Assembly: GCA_003574885.1 (NCBI GenBank)
Contig: PJFC01000002.1
Location: forward strand, 310,001-374,000
From: Geobacter sp.
Lineage (GTDB): Bacteria > Desulfobacterota > Desulfuromonadia > Geobacterales > Geobacteraceae
Length of the DNA stretch: 64,000 bases
Direction of reading: 5' to 3'
Below the pieces are notes generated by a model, which saw nothing but the letters and a program-made list of their open reading frames with translations, was not told the DNA's origin and made no database searches. How positions within the stretch are numbered: the stretch's first letter is position 1; the number at the start of each line of letters is the position of its first letter. The translations under genes were made by a program, and so were the position numbers. This document shows, one piece after another, positions 35,123 through 44,887 of the stretch.

Positions 35123-37825
35123 ATGGAATTCAACATAAATCGCTACTTTCCTGACATTTCCCAGACTGCCGGCGACGCAGGCCGGGCAACCTTTGAAGAG
35201 AAGCGCCCGCTTTATCTGGCTGCTAGTAAACATTTCCTCACCCATTACCGCGAGGAAATCAAGGCCAGGCACCGGGATGGAGCGAGTGGCAGCGATGTGG
35301 TGAAAGATATCACCGCCATGACCGACACCCTGGTCAGGAAACTGTTCACATCCATTACCCGTGACGTCGGCGGGAACCGGCATGACCGGGGGCAGCTGAC
35401 CCTGGTCGCGGTCGGCGGCTACGGGCGCGGGGAACTCAACCCCTATTCCGACATTGATCTCATGTTTCTCTACAGTGGCAGCGATTCCCAGCGTGTTGAG
35501 GATATTGCTCAGAAACTCCTCTATTTCCTCTGGGACATGCGGCTGGATGTGGGATATTCGGTGCGGACCATTAACGATTGTGTTGAGATGGCGCGTTCCG
35601 ACCTGACGGTCAAGACCGCTCTCCTTGACGCACGTTTTCTGAGGGGGAGCCGTCTTCTGTTCAAGAACTTCCAGAAAGTGATGCTGACCCAGATCCTTTC
35701 CAAGGGAAGTGATGCCTTCATCAAGGAAAAACTTGCCGAGGTCCGTAAACGGCGGGAGAAGTACGGCTCGACGGTGTACACCCTTGAGCCGAACATCAAA
35801 GAGAGTGAAGGTGGGTTGCGGGACCTTCACTCCGCCATGTGGGTGGCCAAGATCAAGTACAAGATCGATCAGCCCCAGGAACTGATCATCAAGGGGGTGG
35901 TGACGGAAGACGACCTGTCCCTCTATTACAACTCCCTCGACTACCTCTGGCGGCTTCGCAACGAACTTCATTACCTTGCCGGTAGAAAGAACGACCAGTT
36001 GACCTTTGGCGCCCAGACCCAGCTTGCCCAGTTCCTGGGATACAAGGGAAACGGCAAGGTGCTGCCGGTTGAAGAGTTCATGCGGGATTATTATCTCCAT
36101 GCAGCGCGGGTCGAACATTTTTCATCCATGCTCATATCCAGCTGCGTCTGGCGCGAGGAGGGTGCCAGTAAACTGCTGGGCTATTTTTCCCGGCGGCCGG
36201 TCGGAGAAGGCTTTTACGTCCTCAAGGGTGAACTGGTCATCCCCGATGAAACGGTGATCGAAAAAGATCCGTCCCGCCTTATGAAAATTTTCGAGTATGC
36301 CCAGAAGCATGGAGTTTCCCTCAATATCAAGGTCAAGGGGCTGGTCAGGAACAGCCTCGATCTGGTGAATGACAAGTTCCGGCGGAACCGCGAGGTGAAT
36401 GCCTCTTTCTTCAACATCCTCCGTTACGACAAAAGGGTCCCCGAAACCCTCAAACTGATGCACCACCTGGAGCTTCTCAACCGGTTCATCCCCGAATTCG
36501 AGCGAATTTTCTGCAAGGTGCAGCACGACCTCTACCATATCTACACGGTGGATATCCATTCCCTGTTCTGCGTTGAGGAGCTCTTTATGCTCTGGAAAGG
36601 GGAACGTCGGGATGAGCTCCCTCTGCTGACCCAGCTGGCCCAGGAGGTTGACAAGAGGGAACTTCTGTTCCTTGCTGTTCTGCTCCACGACATGGGGAAA
36701 GGTGAAGGGGGCGGTCACGCGGAGAAGGGGGCTGCAATGGTCCCGACCATCGCCCGGCGGATGGGTTTGAGCAAGGAAGACAGCGAGCGGCTGGCATTCC
36801 TGGTGGGGAATCATCTCCTGTTTGCCCACATCGCCCAGCGCCGCGATCTGCACGACGAGAAGATGATCATCCAGTTTGCCCGGCAGATGGGTGAAAGCGA
36901 AAACCTGAAGATGCTCTACCTGCTCACCTATGCGGACATCAAGGGTGTGGGACCGGACGTCTGGACCGAATGGAAGGCGCTTCTTACCCAGGAGCTCTAC
37001 GAGAAGGCATTCCAGGTACTTGAACGGGGGGATTTCCGTTTCGAGGCAAGCAGTGAACGGGTCAAAAAGGTCAAGCGAAGCGTAATTGAAATTCTCGAAA
37101 ATGACTATCCGCCGCTCGTTGTGAAGGAAGAGCTGAAGTCCGTCACGACCCGCCATCTGCTGGCAAATCCTCCGGCGGTGGTCGCCGATCATGTCCGTAT
37201 TCTCCTCTCCCTCCAGGAACAAACCATGGTGATGCAGGTTGATCATGACATGGAACGCAATTACAGCACCTTCACCATCTGCACATTGGATGTGCCCGGC
37301 CTCTTTGCCAAGATTACGGGGGTGATGGCGGCAAACGGCATGAACATTCTTGGTGCCCAGATACACACCAGCCGGAACGGCAAGGCGCTCGACGTGCTCC
37401 AGGTCAATTCCCCCCAGGGATTTGTCATCGACGACGCTGGCAGGTGGAAAAAAGTCGAAGAAGACATGCTCAGGGTCCTGACAGGCAAAATCGATGTGGG
37501 AGTACTTGTGGAGAAGCGTCAGAGACCTACGTTGCTGGCGGACCGACCCAAGCCCCGTTTCCCGTCCCGTGTTGATATCGACAACGAGGTTTCGGAGGAT
37601 TACACGGTCATTGACGTGTACACCCACGACAAGGTCGGGTTGTTATACCGGATTACCAGTTCACTCACGGTAATGGGGCTCTACATCGGTGTTTCCAAGA
37701 TTTCAACCAAGGTGGACCAGGTGGCGGACGTATTCTATGTGAAGGATATTTTCGGACATAAAGTGACCAATCCGGATAAGCTGGAGGAGATAAAGTCACG
37801 GCTCCTGGCCGCTATCGAAGAGTGA
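35123..37825 (+). CDS. glnD: Bifunctional PII uridylyltransferase/uridylyl-removing enzyme
   Basis: 900 residues in the standard GlnD order. A nucleotidyltransferase domain has VGGYGRGELNPYSDID. A GlnD-PII-UTase helical region follows. An HD hydrolase domain has LLHDMGKGEGGGHAEKG, and there are two C-terminal ACT domains (beginning STFTICTLDVPGLFAKITG and YTVIDVYTHDKVGLLYRIT). It modifies and demodifies PII in response to glutamine, controlling nitrogen assimilation. It lies 36 bp after the amidase gene and four bases before xerD, so it is part of the same co-directional run. Confidence 0.97.
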   Translation: MEFNINRYFPDISQTAGDAGRATFEEKRPLYLAASKHFLTHYREEIKARHRDGASGSDVVKDITAMTDTLVRKLFTSITRDVGGNRHDRGQLTLVAVGGYGRGELNPYSDIDLMFLYSGSDSQRVEDIAQKLLYFLWDMRLDVGYSVRTINDCVEMARSDLTVKTALLDARFLRGSRLLFKNFQKVMLTQILSKGSDAFIKEKLAEVRKRREKYGSTVYTLEPNIKESEGGLRDLHSAMWVAKIKYKIDQPQELIIKGVVTEDDLSLYYNSLDYLWRLRNELHYLAGRKNDQLTFGAQTQLAQFLGYKGNGKVLPVEEFMRDYYLHAARVEHFSSMLISSCVWREEGASKLLGYFSRRPVGEGFYVLKGELVIPDETVIEKDPSRLMKIFEYAQKHGVSLNIKVKGLVRNSLDLVNDKFRRNREVNASFFNILRYDKRVPETLKLMHHLELLNRFIPEFERIFCKVQHDLYHIYTVDIHSLFCVEELFMLWKGERRDELPLLTQLAQEVDKRELLFLAVLLHDMGKGEGGGHAEKGAAMVPTIARRMGLSKEDSERLAFLVGNHLLFAHIAQRRDLHDEKMIIQFARQMGESENLKMLYLLTYADIKGVGPDVWTEWKALLTQELYEKAFQVLERGDFRFEASSERVKKVKRSVIEILENDYPPLVVKEELKSVTTRHLLANPPAVVADHVRILLSLQEQTMVMQVDHDMERNYSTFTICTLDVPGLFAKITGVMAANGMNILGAQIHTSRNGKALDVLQVNSPQGFVIDDAGRWKKVEEDMLRVLTGKIDVGVLVEKRQRPTLLADRPKPRFPSRVDIDNEVSEDYTVIDVYTHDKVGLLYRITSSLTVMGLYIGVSKISTKVDQVADVFYVKDIFGHKVTNPDKLEEIKSRLLAAIEE

Positions 37826-37828
37826 TGC

Positions 37829-38716
37829 ATGCACCACTACCTGGATTTGTTCCTTAATTACCTGTTGGTGGAAAAGGGGCTGGCCGCGCACACCATCGAG
37901 GCATACAGCCGGGACATCGGGACCTATCTCGAATTTCTGGCGGCAGAGGGGTGCACGGCGGTCGACAGGATCCGTTCGCTTGACGTGGCGGCCTTCATAG
38001 TCCGGCAAAAAGATGCCGGTCTTGCCCCCCGCAGCCGGGCCAGAGCACTGTCGGCTATCCGTATGTTCCATCGTTTCCTTCTTGTAGAACAGTACGTTGA
38101 TACTAACCCTACTTCCATCATCGAAGCGCCGAAGGTTGTGAGCAAACTGCCGTCGGTCCTGAGCGGGAGAGAGGTGGAGAGACTCCTCGCCGCACCGGCA
38201 GGTGACGGCTGGCTGCCGGTGCGGGACCGGGCCATGCTGGAAGTCCTCTACGCAACCGGTTTGCGGGTGTCGGAACTGGTCGGCCTCAAGGTGCGTGACG
38301 TAAATCTTGATGCCGGGTTTCTCCTCACCATGGGAAAAGGGTCGAAGGAACGGCTCGTACCTCTCGGGGAATCGGCGCGCAATGCCTTGCGGGAATTTAC
38401 GGGAAGTGCCAGGAATTCTCTTGACCGGAGAGGGGACTGCTCGTATCTTTTTCTGAGCCGTTTAGGGGCCCCCATGAGCAGGCAGGCGTTCTGGAACATC
38501 ATCAAGAAACGGGCGGCTGAGGCAGGGATACTCAAGAATATTTCTCCCCACACCCTCCGTCATTCCTTCGCCACCCATCTGCTGGAGAACGGGGCGGACC
38601 TGCGCAGCGTCCAGATGATGCTCGGCCATGCCGATCTGTCCACTACCCAGATATATACTCACGTTACGCGGGAACGGTTGAAGCGGCTCCATGAGGAGTT
38701 TCACCCCCGCGGATAA
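37829..38716 (+). CDS. xerD: Tyrosine recombinase XerD
   Basis: 295 residues with an N-terminal SAM-like core-binding domain (1-100) and a catalytic domain. The catalytic residues are visible: Arg 146 (ATGLRVSEL), His 241 and Arg 244 (HTLRH), His 267 (LGHADLSTT) and Tyr 276 (IYTHV). The ending RLKRLHEEFHPRG closely matches XerD rather than XerC. With XerC it resolves chromosome dimers at dif during division. It starts four bases after glnD, so it is probably cotranscribed. There is no integrase-type context, so this is the housekeeping enzyme. Confidence 0.92.
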   Translation: MHHYLDLFLNYLLVEKGLAAHTIEAYSRDIGTYLEFLAAEGCTAVDRIRSLDVAAFIVRQKDAGLAPRSRARALSAIRMFHRFLLVEQYVDTNPTSIIEAPKVVSKLPSVLSGREVERLLAAPAGDGWLPVRDRAMLEVLYATGLRVSELVGLKVRDVNLDAGFLLTMGKGSKERLVPLGESARNALREFTGSARNSLDRRGDCSYLFLSRLGAPMSRQAFWNIIKKRAAEAGILKNISPHTLRHSFATHLLENGADLRSVQMMLGHADLSTTQIYTHVTRERLKRLHEEFHPRG

Positions 38717-38781
38717 GGTTTTAAGATCTATCACAATCAGCTCATCGGAAACAAAATTATCTCGAAAGGACTTTTGTTCGT

Positions 38782-39978
38782 ATGAAATACATCGTACTGC
38801 TCGGTGACGGCATGTCAGACGAGAAAATACCCCAGTTGGGGGACAAGACTCCCCTCCAGGCCGCAAAAACCCCCCATATGGATTACATGGCAAAGCGCGG
38901 CCGGCTCGGTCTCGCAAAAACGGTTCCTGCCGGACTTCCCCCCGGCAGCGACGTGGCCAACCTGTCGGTGTTCGGCTATGACCCGCGTAGTTGCTATACC
39001 GGCCGTTCTCCCCTCGAAGCCGCCAGCATGGGCGTGGAACTGGGGAGCGACGACGTGGCGTTCCGGATTAATCTGGTAACACTCAGCCCCCAAGGGACCA
39101 CCCTCATCATGCAGGATTATTCGGCCGGCCATATTTCGACTGATGAAAGCCGGCAGCTTATTGAGGAGCTTCAGCGACAGCTGGGGAATGACGAATTCCA
39201 TTTCTATCCCGGCGTCGGATACCGGCACCTTCTCGTCTGGCGTAACGGCAGTGACAAGTTAACGGCAACCCCTCCCCACGATATAACCGGCAAGAGCATC
39301 CTTGACCATCTTCCCCAGGGAGAAGGCGCCGATAAACTCATCGCCCTGATGACATCTTCCCAGATGGTCCTGAAGAGGCACCCCGTAAATATACAACGTC
39401 TGGAGGAGGGGAAATCGCCGGCAAACTCCATCTGGCTCTGGGGGCACGGCCGTTCTCCCCGCATGGAGACTTTCCAGCATCGGTTCGGCCTCAGCGGTTC
39501 TGTCATTTCGGCGGTTGACCTGATTCGCGGCATAGGCATCTATGCCGGTCTTGACATCATAAAGGTGCCCGGTGCCACGGGATACATTGACACCAATTAC
39601 AACGGCAAGGCCGAAGCAGCGTTGGCAGCCCTTCAGAACCATGACTACGTCTATCTTCACGTGGAGGCTCCCGACGAGGCGGGCCATGGTGGCAACCTGA
39701 ATCACAAGATTAAAGCGATCGAGGATTTCGATGCGCTGGTCGTGGGACCGATCCTGGAAGGAATCCGCCAGTTCGGCGAGTACCGTATCCTCTGCACCCC
39801 GGACCACCCGACGCCGTTACGGCTCATGACCCACACTTCCGATCCGGTTCCGTTCATCCTGTATAGCGGCGAGGAAACTGAAAAACCTGGTGTCGCCGGG
39901 TACGACGAAGATGAGGCGCGAAAGACCGGCCTCGTTCTGGAGGAGGGGTTCCGGCTGATGGATATGATGATGGGGTAG
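38782..39978 (+). CDS. apgM: Cofactor-independent phosphoglycerate mutase (archaeal-type ApgM)
   Basis: 398 residues of the alkaline-phosphatase superfamily: N-terminal metal site LLGDGMSD, catalytic-region GSDVANLSVFGYDP, and C-terminal metal ligands in VEAPDEAGHGGNLNHK and CTPDHPTPL. It interconverts 2- and 3-phosphoglycerate in glycolysis/gluconeogenesis. It matches the archaeal-type ApgM size and motifs rather than the 510-residue GpmI. A TTGTTCGT spacer with AAAGGAC lies before the ATG. A strong terminator follows at 40029. Confidence 0.93.
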   Translation: MKYIVLLGDGMSDEKIPQLGDKTPLQAAKTPHMDYMAKRGRLGLAKTVPAGLPPGSDVANLSVFGYDPRSCYTGRSPLEAASMGVELGSDDVAFRINLVTLSPQGTTLIMQDYSAGHISTDESRQLIEELQRQLGNDEFHFYPGVGYRHLLVWRNGSDKLTATPPHDITGKSILDHLPQGEGADKLIALMTSSQMVLKRHPVNIQRLEEGKSPANSIWLWGHGRSPRMETFQHRFGLSGSVISAVDLIRGIGIYAGLDIIKVPGATGYIDTNYNGKAEAALAALQNHDYVYLHVEAPDEAGHGGNLNHKIKAIEDFDALVVGPILEGIRQFGEYRILCTPDHPTPLRLMTHTSDPVPFILYSGEETEKPGVAGYDEDEARKTGLVLEEGFRLMDMMMG

Positions 39979-40028
39979 CGTAAGCTTTTACATGGCACTG
40001 AATTTCAGCAAGTGTGGATAGTTAACTT

Positions 40029-40074
40029 AAAGACCCATTTCAGAGATAGCCGAAAATCTGAAATGGGTCTTTTT
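40029..40074. terminator. Strong terminator after apgM
   Basis: A 15-bp perfect stem (AAAGACCCATTTCAG and complement) has a 14-nt loop and a T tract. The A-rich 5' side lets it act in both directions. Confidence 0.92.
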
Positions 40075-40160
40075 GTAACAACAACTACCCGCATCGCCGG
40101 TAGCGTCCACGTACTAGTGTACTTAGGAAACGGTTCTTTCCCAACAATTATAATTGATAA

Positions 40161-40186
40161 AAAAGGCGGGGAGCACCCCGCCTTTT
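40161..40186. terminator. Bidirectional terminator after the Slp lipoprotein gene
   Basis: An 11-bp perfect stem (AAAAGGCGGGG and complement) has a 4-nt loop, with an A tract before and a T tract after. It lies 14 bases beyond the minus-strand Slp stop codon. Confidence 0.92.
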
Positions 40187-40199
40187 CTGCGTGCTGAAA

Positions 40200-40733
40200 T
40201 CATTTGAACATAGGTTGCCCGGATGGGCGGAACGGGGCGGGGCCGGTGTCGTAGCCGTAATTATAGGGGGAGGGGGCGGAATATACTTGATCTAGGCCGG
40301 AGCCACGCCAGACATGGATTTCCCTGATGGCCACTACCGGATAGCTGTATTCGACCTCGTCCATCATGCCGGTCTTTTCCCCCTTGATCTCACCCAGAAT
40401 AGTAACGAGACGCCCCGGCGCATAGATCATCCGGTCGAGGATGCCGGGGCTGGTGGCGAGGAAGCGGCCTCCTGTGACCATGATATCTTGGGGGTATAAA
40501 CTGCAGTCCAGATCCATCTGGACCACTTCAAGGGTTGCTCCATCCTGCGCATTTCTGACGGCGGCAATCTTGCCGCCGAGTATGACGTGCTTGCCAATGT
40601 AGCTATCCGGATTCAGCCTGAGCTTGCCGTATGTGATACCGGGATCGGCAAGCTTCCGACCCGACTCACTGATTGCGTGGGTACAGCCTGTCACACTCAG
40701 CAGCAGTAGCAAAAAGCTTGCAAACCTTTTCAT
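40200..40733 (-). CDS. Slp-family outer-membrane lipoprotein
   Basis: The ATG at 40733 with GGGGAGAAGAG upstream gives 177 residues; an open frame extends 27 codons further but has no ribosome site. The signal ends in the lipobox SVTGC with the lipid cysteine at residue 17. The Slp-type domain follows (about 30-140), with IGKHVILGGKIAAVRN and PGRLVTILGEIKGEKTG. Slp was described in E. coli as a starvation-inducible outer-membrane lipoprotein of unclear role. The C-terminus is Pro/Tyr-rich. It is the only minus-strand gene in this segment and is a single-gene unit. Confidence 0.85.
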   Translation of the reverse strand: MKRFASFLLLLLSVTGCTHAISESGRKLADPGITYGKLRLNPDSYIGKHVILGGKIAAVRNAQDGATLEVVQMDLDCSLYPQDIMVTGGRFLATSPGILDRMIYAPGRLVTILGEIKGEKTGMMDEVEYSYPVVAIREIHVWRGSGLDQVYSAPSPYNYGYDTGPAPFRPSGQPMFK

Positions 40734-40965
40734 TTCTCTTCTCCCCCTGAGATTCTGCTCCAATAGTAGCGGTTTTGCCAAGGTTGTCAAACACTGGTTA
40801 CGGTGCTCTTGCATCTATGCAACGTCTTCAGGTTGTGCTATACATATCACATTAAATTGTTGTAATCACGAGGGGCGCTTGGAGGTATTGGACAGCAGGA
40901 CACGGCGGCAGGGGAGGGGAAACAGTGGATGCCCCTCTATCAGAGCCTAGGGAGCAAGGTGGTCA

Positions 40966-43374
40966 ATGGAACGTCCTCTTCTGATCCCTTTGCTCGGGTT
41001 CATAGCTGGTCTTGTTGCCGCAGGCATTGCCGGTGTAAGTCTATCGGAACTCTACTTGCTTCCGCTTCTGGCTGTTACATTGATTGCATCGATCTATGCC
41101 CGCAGGCTGATCTTTCAGATCGTCCTTTTCATCCCCTTTTTTCTCGTTGGCAATCATGCCCTTCAGCCTTACCTCCATCCTGAACTCCCTTCCTCTCATA
41201 TCGCTCAACTGGATTCTCGCGAACCTGTCGTCGTGGAAGGAATAGTCGTTGCGCGCCCCGAAACGACCGATAGGGGGTTCAGGTTGCTTCTCCAGGCGGA
41301 ACGCCGATACGATGAGCGTTCATCCCTGCCCTCGCACGGGAAACTTCTTCTTTTTGTAGATGGTGATATAGGCGATATTTTGACCGGCGACCGGGTACGG
41401 TGCCGTGCCCGTATCAAAAGACCGCGTACGTACGGTATCCCCGGTGAGTTTGACTACCCCCGGTATCTGGCATACAGGGATATCTTTGCTACTGGCTTTG
41501 CTCAGACTGGCAAAGACATAATTCTGATGGAACGCGGAGCCGACTATCCCCTTCAGCAACGGATAGACGCAGTTGCGCGCCGTCTCGGGCTTTTTGTTGA
41601 TGCCACCGTCTCACAGCCGGAAAGCGGCATACTCAAGGCCTTGCTGCTGGGAGACAGGGGAGGTGTTCCCCGGGAACTGGAGGACGCGTATACGAGAAGC
41701 GGCGTCAACCACATTCTCTCCATATCCGGCTTTCATGTCGGCATTATAGCGCTTTTCCTGTTTCAGTCACTGTTCTTTGCGGCCCGCAGTTCGGAGTTTC
41801 TCATGCTTCATCTGAACCTGCGCCGTACCCTTTTCCTCCTTACGCTGCCGGTGCTTTTGTTCTATCTATTCCTCTCCGGAGCAGCGCCCGCAACCGCACG
41901 ATCTGTCATTACAATAGCCGTGTATGTACTGGCCCTTGCGCTTCAAAGAGAAACCGATCCGATCAATTCACTACTCTTGGCGGCATTGGTCATTCTCGGA
42001 ATAAACCCGTCCGCAATTTTTGAAATATCGTTTCAGCTCTCCTTTCTAGCCATATGGGGGATACTCGTATTAACGCCTCTCTTTAGTCAGCCTTTTGCCG
42101 ACAGGATGAACGGAATAGGGGAGAAAACACTTCTCTTTTTCTTCGTTTCCGTCGCCGCAACCCTGGTTACTCTCATTCCTGTCGCCTATTATTTCCACCG
42201 GGTTTCCCTGACGGGCCTCGTAAGCAATTTCATCATCGTGCCGCTCATGGGATACGGCGCAGTGGTTCTCGGATTTTCAGCTCTGCCGTTTGTCTATTTA
42301 GCTCCGTTCCTGGCAAAGCTGCTTCTGGCGGGAGCTGCATCGCTGGTAACTCTGTCGGACTGGTTTATCCACCATCTGGCCAGGATCCCTGTCGGGACAT
42401 TCATCAATCCAGACCGGATCGATCTCTTGCTGTTCTATTCCACCTTGACGGTGTTCACGTTTGTTCCCCGTCGCCGGTTGAGGAACTGGGGTGCGATATT
42501 TTTGACGATCGCCCTTGTCATACATCTCTTCTTCCTCCCCGACCCCGGTGCCGGAAAACTGCGAATCAGTTTTCTCAGTGTCGGTCAGGGTGATGCCACG
42601 CTCATCCGGTTTCCAGGTGGTGAAACGATGCTGGTGGACGGCGGGGGAAATCCACGGGGAGGGACGTCTGACGTGGGAGAACGGCTCATCGCCCCGGCCC
42701 TTTGGAAGATGGGGGTATCGACTATCGATTACCTGGTGTTGACCCATCCCCATCCCGACCATTGTCAAGGGTTGGTCTTCGTGGCGAAAAACTTCAAGGT
42801 TGGCGAATTCTGGGAGGTGGGAGGGAGCGGTGAGTCTCCAGACTATGCCCTTTTGAAGGGAATCATTGTCGCGAGGAAGGTGCGGACAAGGATTGTTACC
42901 GCGGATTCCAAGCCATTTACCATAGGTGGTGCTGTTATTGAACCACTTGCTCCGTCACCAGCTTCCGGCGGGCGAGGTGAGGGGTTTTCCGGTGGCACCA
43001 ATAATGATTCATTCGTATTTCGTCTGGTAGCGGGAACAACGTCGATCCTGTTTACCGGAGACATCGGTGCCGTAGCGGAAGAAGATCTGCTCAGACGGCA
43101 TGCTGCTGTACAGTGCACCGTCCTCAAGGTTGCTCACCACGGGAGCAGATTCTCGTCATCCACACCGTTCATAACAGCCGCGGCTCCACGTTTTGCTGTT
43201 ATATCAGCCGGTTTCGACAATAGTTTCCATCTCCCCGCGTCAGAGTCTCTGGCAACCCTCGAACGAAATGGTAGCAAGGTTTTCAGGACCGACAGGGAAG
43301 GTACCATTGAAATGGAGTGTGGTCCCCAGGGGGAGGGTGTCGTGATTACGCCAATGACAAGGCATTTTAATTGA
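40966..43374 (+). CDS. comEC: ComEC/Rec2-type DNA-uptake channel protein
   Basis: 802 residues with N-terminal helices and a DUF4131 segment (about 1-190), the polytopic Competence domain (about 215-490, including SGFHVGIIALFL), and a C-terminal metallo-beta-lactamase-like domain (about 525-790). That last domain has LTHPHPDHCQG and VAHHGSRFSSS. ComEC carries single-stranded DNA across the inner membrane during transformation. A full-length gene hints at natural competence, although other com genes are not in the window. It is divergent from the Slp gene. An AAGGTGG-type ribosome site is weak. Confidence 0.92.
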   Translation: MERPLLIPLLGFIAGLVAAGIAGVSLSELYLLPLLAVTLIASIYARRLIFQIVLFIPFFLVGNHALQPYLHPELPSSHIAQLDSREPVVVEGIVVARPETTDRGFRLLLQAERRYDERSSLPSHGKLLLFVDGDIGDILTGDRVRCRARIKRPRTYGIPGEFDYPRYLAYRDIFATGFAQTGKDIILMERGADYPLQQRIDAVARRLGLFVDATVSQPESGILKALLLGDRGGVPRELEDAYTRSGVNHILSISGFHVGIIALFLFQSLFFAARSSEFLMLHLNLRRTLFLLTLPVLLFYLFLSGAAPATARSVITIAVYVLALALQRETDPINSLLLAALVILGINPSAIFEISFQLSFLAIWGILVLTPLFSQPFADRMNGIGEKTLLFFFVSVAATLVTLIPVAYYFHRVSLTGLVSNFIIVPLMGYGAVVLGFSALPFVYLAPFLAKLLLAGAASLVTLSDWFIHHLARIPVGTFINPDRIDLLLFYSTLTVFTFVPRRRLRNWGAIFLTIALVIHLFFLPDPGAGKLRISFLSVGQGDATLIRFPGGETMLVDGGGNPRGGTSDVGERLIAPALWKMGVSTIDYLVLTHPHPDHCQGLVFVAKNFKVGEFWEVGGSGESPDYALLKGIIVARKVRTRIVTADSKPFTIGGAVIEPLAPSPASGGRGEGFSGGTNNDSFVFRLVAGTTSILFTGDIGAVAEEDLLRRHAAVQCTVLKVAHHGSRFSSSTPFITAAAPRFAVISAGFDNSFHLPASESLATLERNGSKVFRTDREGTIEMECGPQGEGVVITPMTRHFN

Positions 43375-43407
43375 CACGCTTCCAAATAATCTGATAATTT
43401 GTCCAGT

Positions 43408-43431
43408 CGGTATCAATACCGTCCATATAAT
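43408..43431 (+). promoter_or_regulatory. Possible promoter with small palindrome upstream of the REC-GGDEF gene
   Basis: The palindrome CGGTAT-CA-ATACCG (43408-43421) is followed at 43426 by TATAAT, a perfect -10 hexamer. No good -35 is present, which would suit an activated promoter. Confidence 0.3.
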
Positions 43432-43467
43432 TACGTCTATTTTTTTAAATTCCAGGAGAACTGCTGC

Positions 43468-44859
43468 ATGGAAAGAATTCTTGTCGTAGAGGATGACAGC
43501 TTTTTCCGGGAAGTGTTTTCCGATCTCCTTCGCGGAGAGGGTTATGACGTGGAAGTTGCCCTGTCCGGTGAGGAGGCGTTGAAAAAACTCGAGCAGCGGA
43601 ATTTCCACGTGGTGGTGACCGATGTTGTCATGCGGGATGTCTCGGGCCTCGATATCCTAACAAGTGTCAAACAGAAGGACCCTGCCATTGAAGTTATTCT
43701 GGTTACTGGTCACGGAAACCTTGAAACTGCTGTCTATGCCCTCAAAAACGGTGCCCGGGATTATCTTGTCAAGCCGATCAATCACGAAGAACTGAAGCAT
43801 GCCGTGGCTCATTGCATTGAACAGCGCCACCTTCTGAACGAAAACCTCGAACTGAAAGAACTCGTGAACCTGCTCCGGGTAAGTCAGACCATCGCCAACT
43901 GTCTCGACATGGACCGTCTCCACTCACTAGTTGTCGATGCACTGGCAAAGGAGATCGGCCTTTCCCGCGGGGTCTCCTATTTTCTTGATAAATCGGATAT
44001 GCTTGAACTGAGAGAGGTACGGGGGGTAAGTGACTCAGCCGGTCCTCTGTTGGGAGACGCGGCTCTTGCAGGTTTTGATGTACATGACGAAAATGCGGAA
44101 AATTTCGTTCGCATTTCCAACTTTATGCCAGTAGGTCCCGTGCTTAAAGACGATACGGCTGAGGGTATCGATAAAGCTATCATCCTGTCGATCCGGTTCA
44201 AGAATGTTCTGCAGGGTGTTGTCATATTCTTTAATGATGCTGGACAGGATTTCCCTGCCGATATCAATTACAAAAACCTCAATTTCCTTCTTGATCAGTC
44301 ATCCCTGGCTTTTGAAAACGCAGCCCGTTTTACCAGTGCAAAAAACCTTCTCTATATAGACGAACTTACAGGACTCTTCAATTACCGTTTTCTCGAGGTC
44401 GTTCTCGACAGGGAGTTGAAGCGCGCCGAACGTTACGGTTCGAACCTGTCGGTATTGTTCCTCGACCTCGATCTTTTCAAGAATGTTAATGATACCCATG
44501 GCCACCTGGTCGGGAGCAAGGTGCTCAAGGAAGTGGGAACCCTGCTCACGAAATCGGTCCGCGAAGTGGATACTGTCATTCGTTACGGTGGCGACGAGTA
44601 CACCATCATACTGGTGGAGACGGGGATGTCGGGTGCTGCCACCGTCGCCGAGCGTATCCGCCGTTCCATAGAGACCAATGATTTCCTGGCTGCCGATGGG
44701 TATGCCATCAAGCTTACGGCCTGTCTCGGGTACTCCTGCTTTCCGGACGATGCGAAGACCAAAACCGAACTGCTTGATCTTGCTGATCGGGCCATGTACC
44801 ACGGAAAAGCCAGCGGGAAAAACAGGGTTTTCAATATTTCTCCGCGCAGCGCGGAATAG
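43468..44859 (+). CDS. Response regulator with diguanylate cyclase domain (REC-GAF-like-GGDEF)
   Basis: The ATG at 43468 follows CCAGGAG; 23 upstream in-frame codons are not needed. The protein is 463 residues. The receiver domain (1-120) has VVEDDS, phosphoacceptor Asp in VVTDVVM and the KPIN lysine. A GAF-like sensor region spans about 140-295. The GGDEF domain (about 305-460) has RYGGDEY in the active site and an RxxD inhibitory site (REVD) five residues upstream. GGDEY is a conservative variant that is often active. It probably makes c-di-GMP under control of an unlinked histidine kinase. It lies next to hisS but is functionally unrelated. Confidence 0.92.
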   Translation: MERILVVEDDSFFREVFSDLLRGEGYDVEVALSGEEALKKLEQRNFHVVVTDVVMRDVSGLDILTSVKQKDPAIEVILVTGHGNLETAVYALKNGARDYLVKPINHEELKHAVAHCIEQRHLLNENLELKELVNLLRVSQTIANCLDMDRLHSLVVDALAKEIGLSRGVSYFLDKSDMLELREVRGVSDSAGPLLGDAALAGFDVHDENAENFVRISNFMPVGPVLKDDTAEGIDKAIILSIRFKNVLQGVVIFFNDAGQDFPADINYKNLNFLLDQSSLAFENAARFTSAKNLLYIDELTGLFNYRFLEVVLDRELKRAERYGSNLSVLFLDLDLFKNVNDTHGHLVGSKVLKEVGTLLTKSVREVDTVIRYGGDEYTIILVETGMSGAATVAERIRRSIETNDFLAADGYAIKLTACLGYSCFPDDAKTKTELLDLADRAMYHGKASGKNRVFNISPRSAE

Positions 44860-44887
44860 TATCGAGCGGTGAAGGAGCGTAACGAAC

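Noticed and set aside
36122-37627. Minus-strand open frame of 501 codons inside glnD
   Set aside because: It lies wholly antisense to a conserved, intact glnD. The product has no recognisable domain, and long antisense frames are expected in GC-rich coding DNA.
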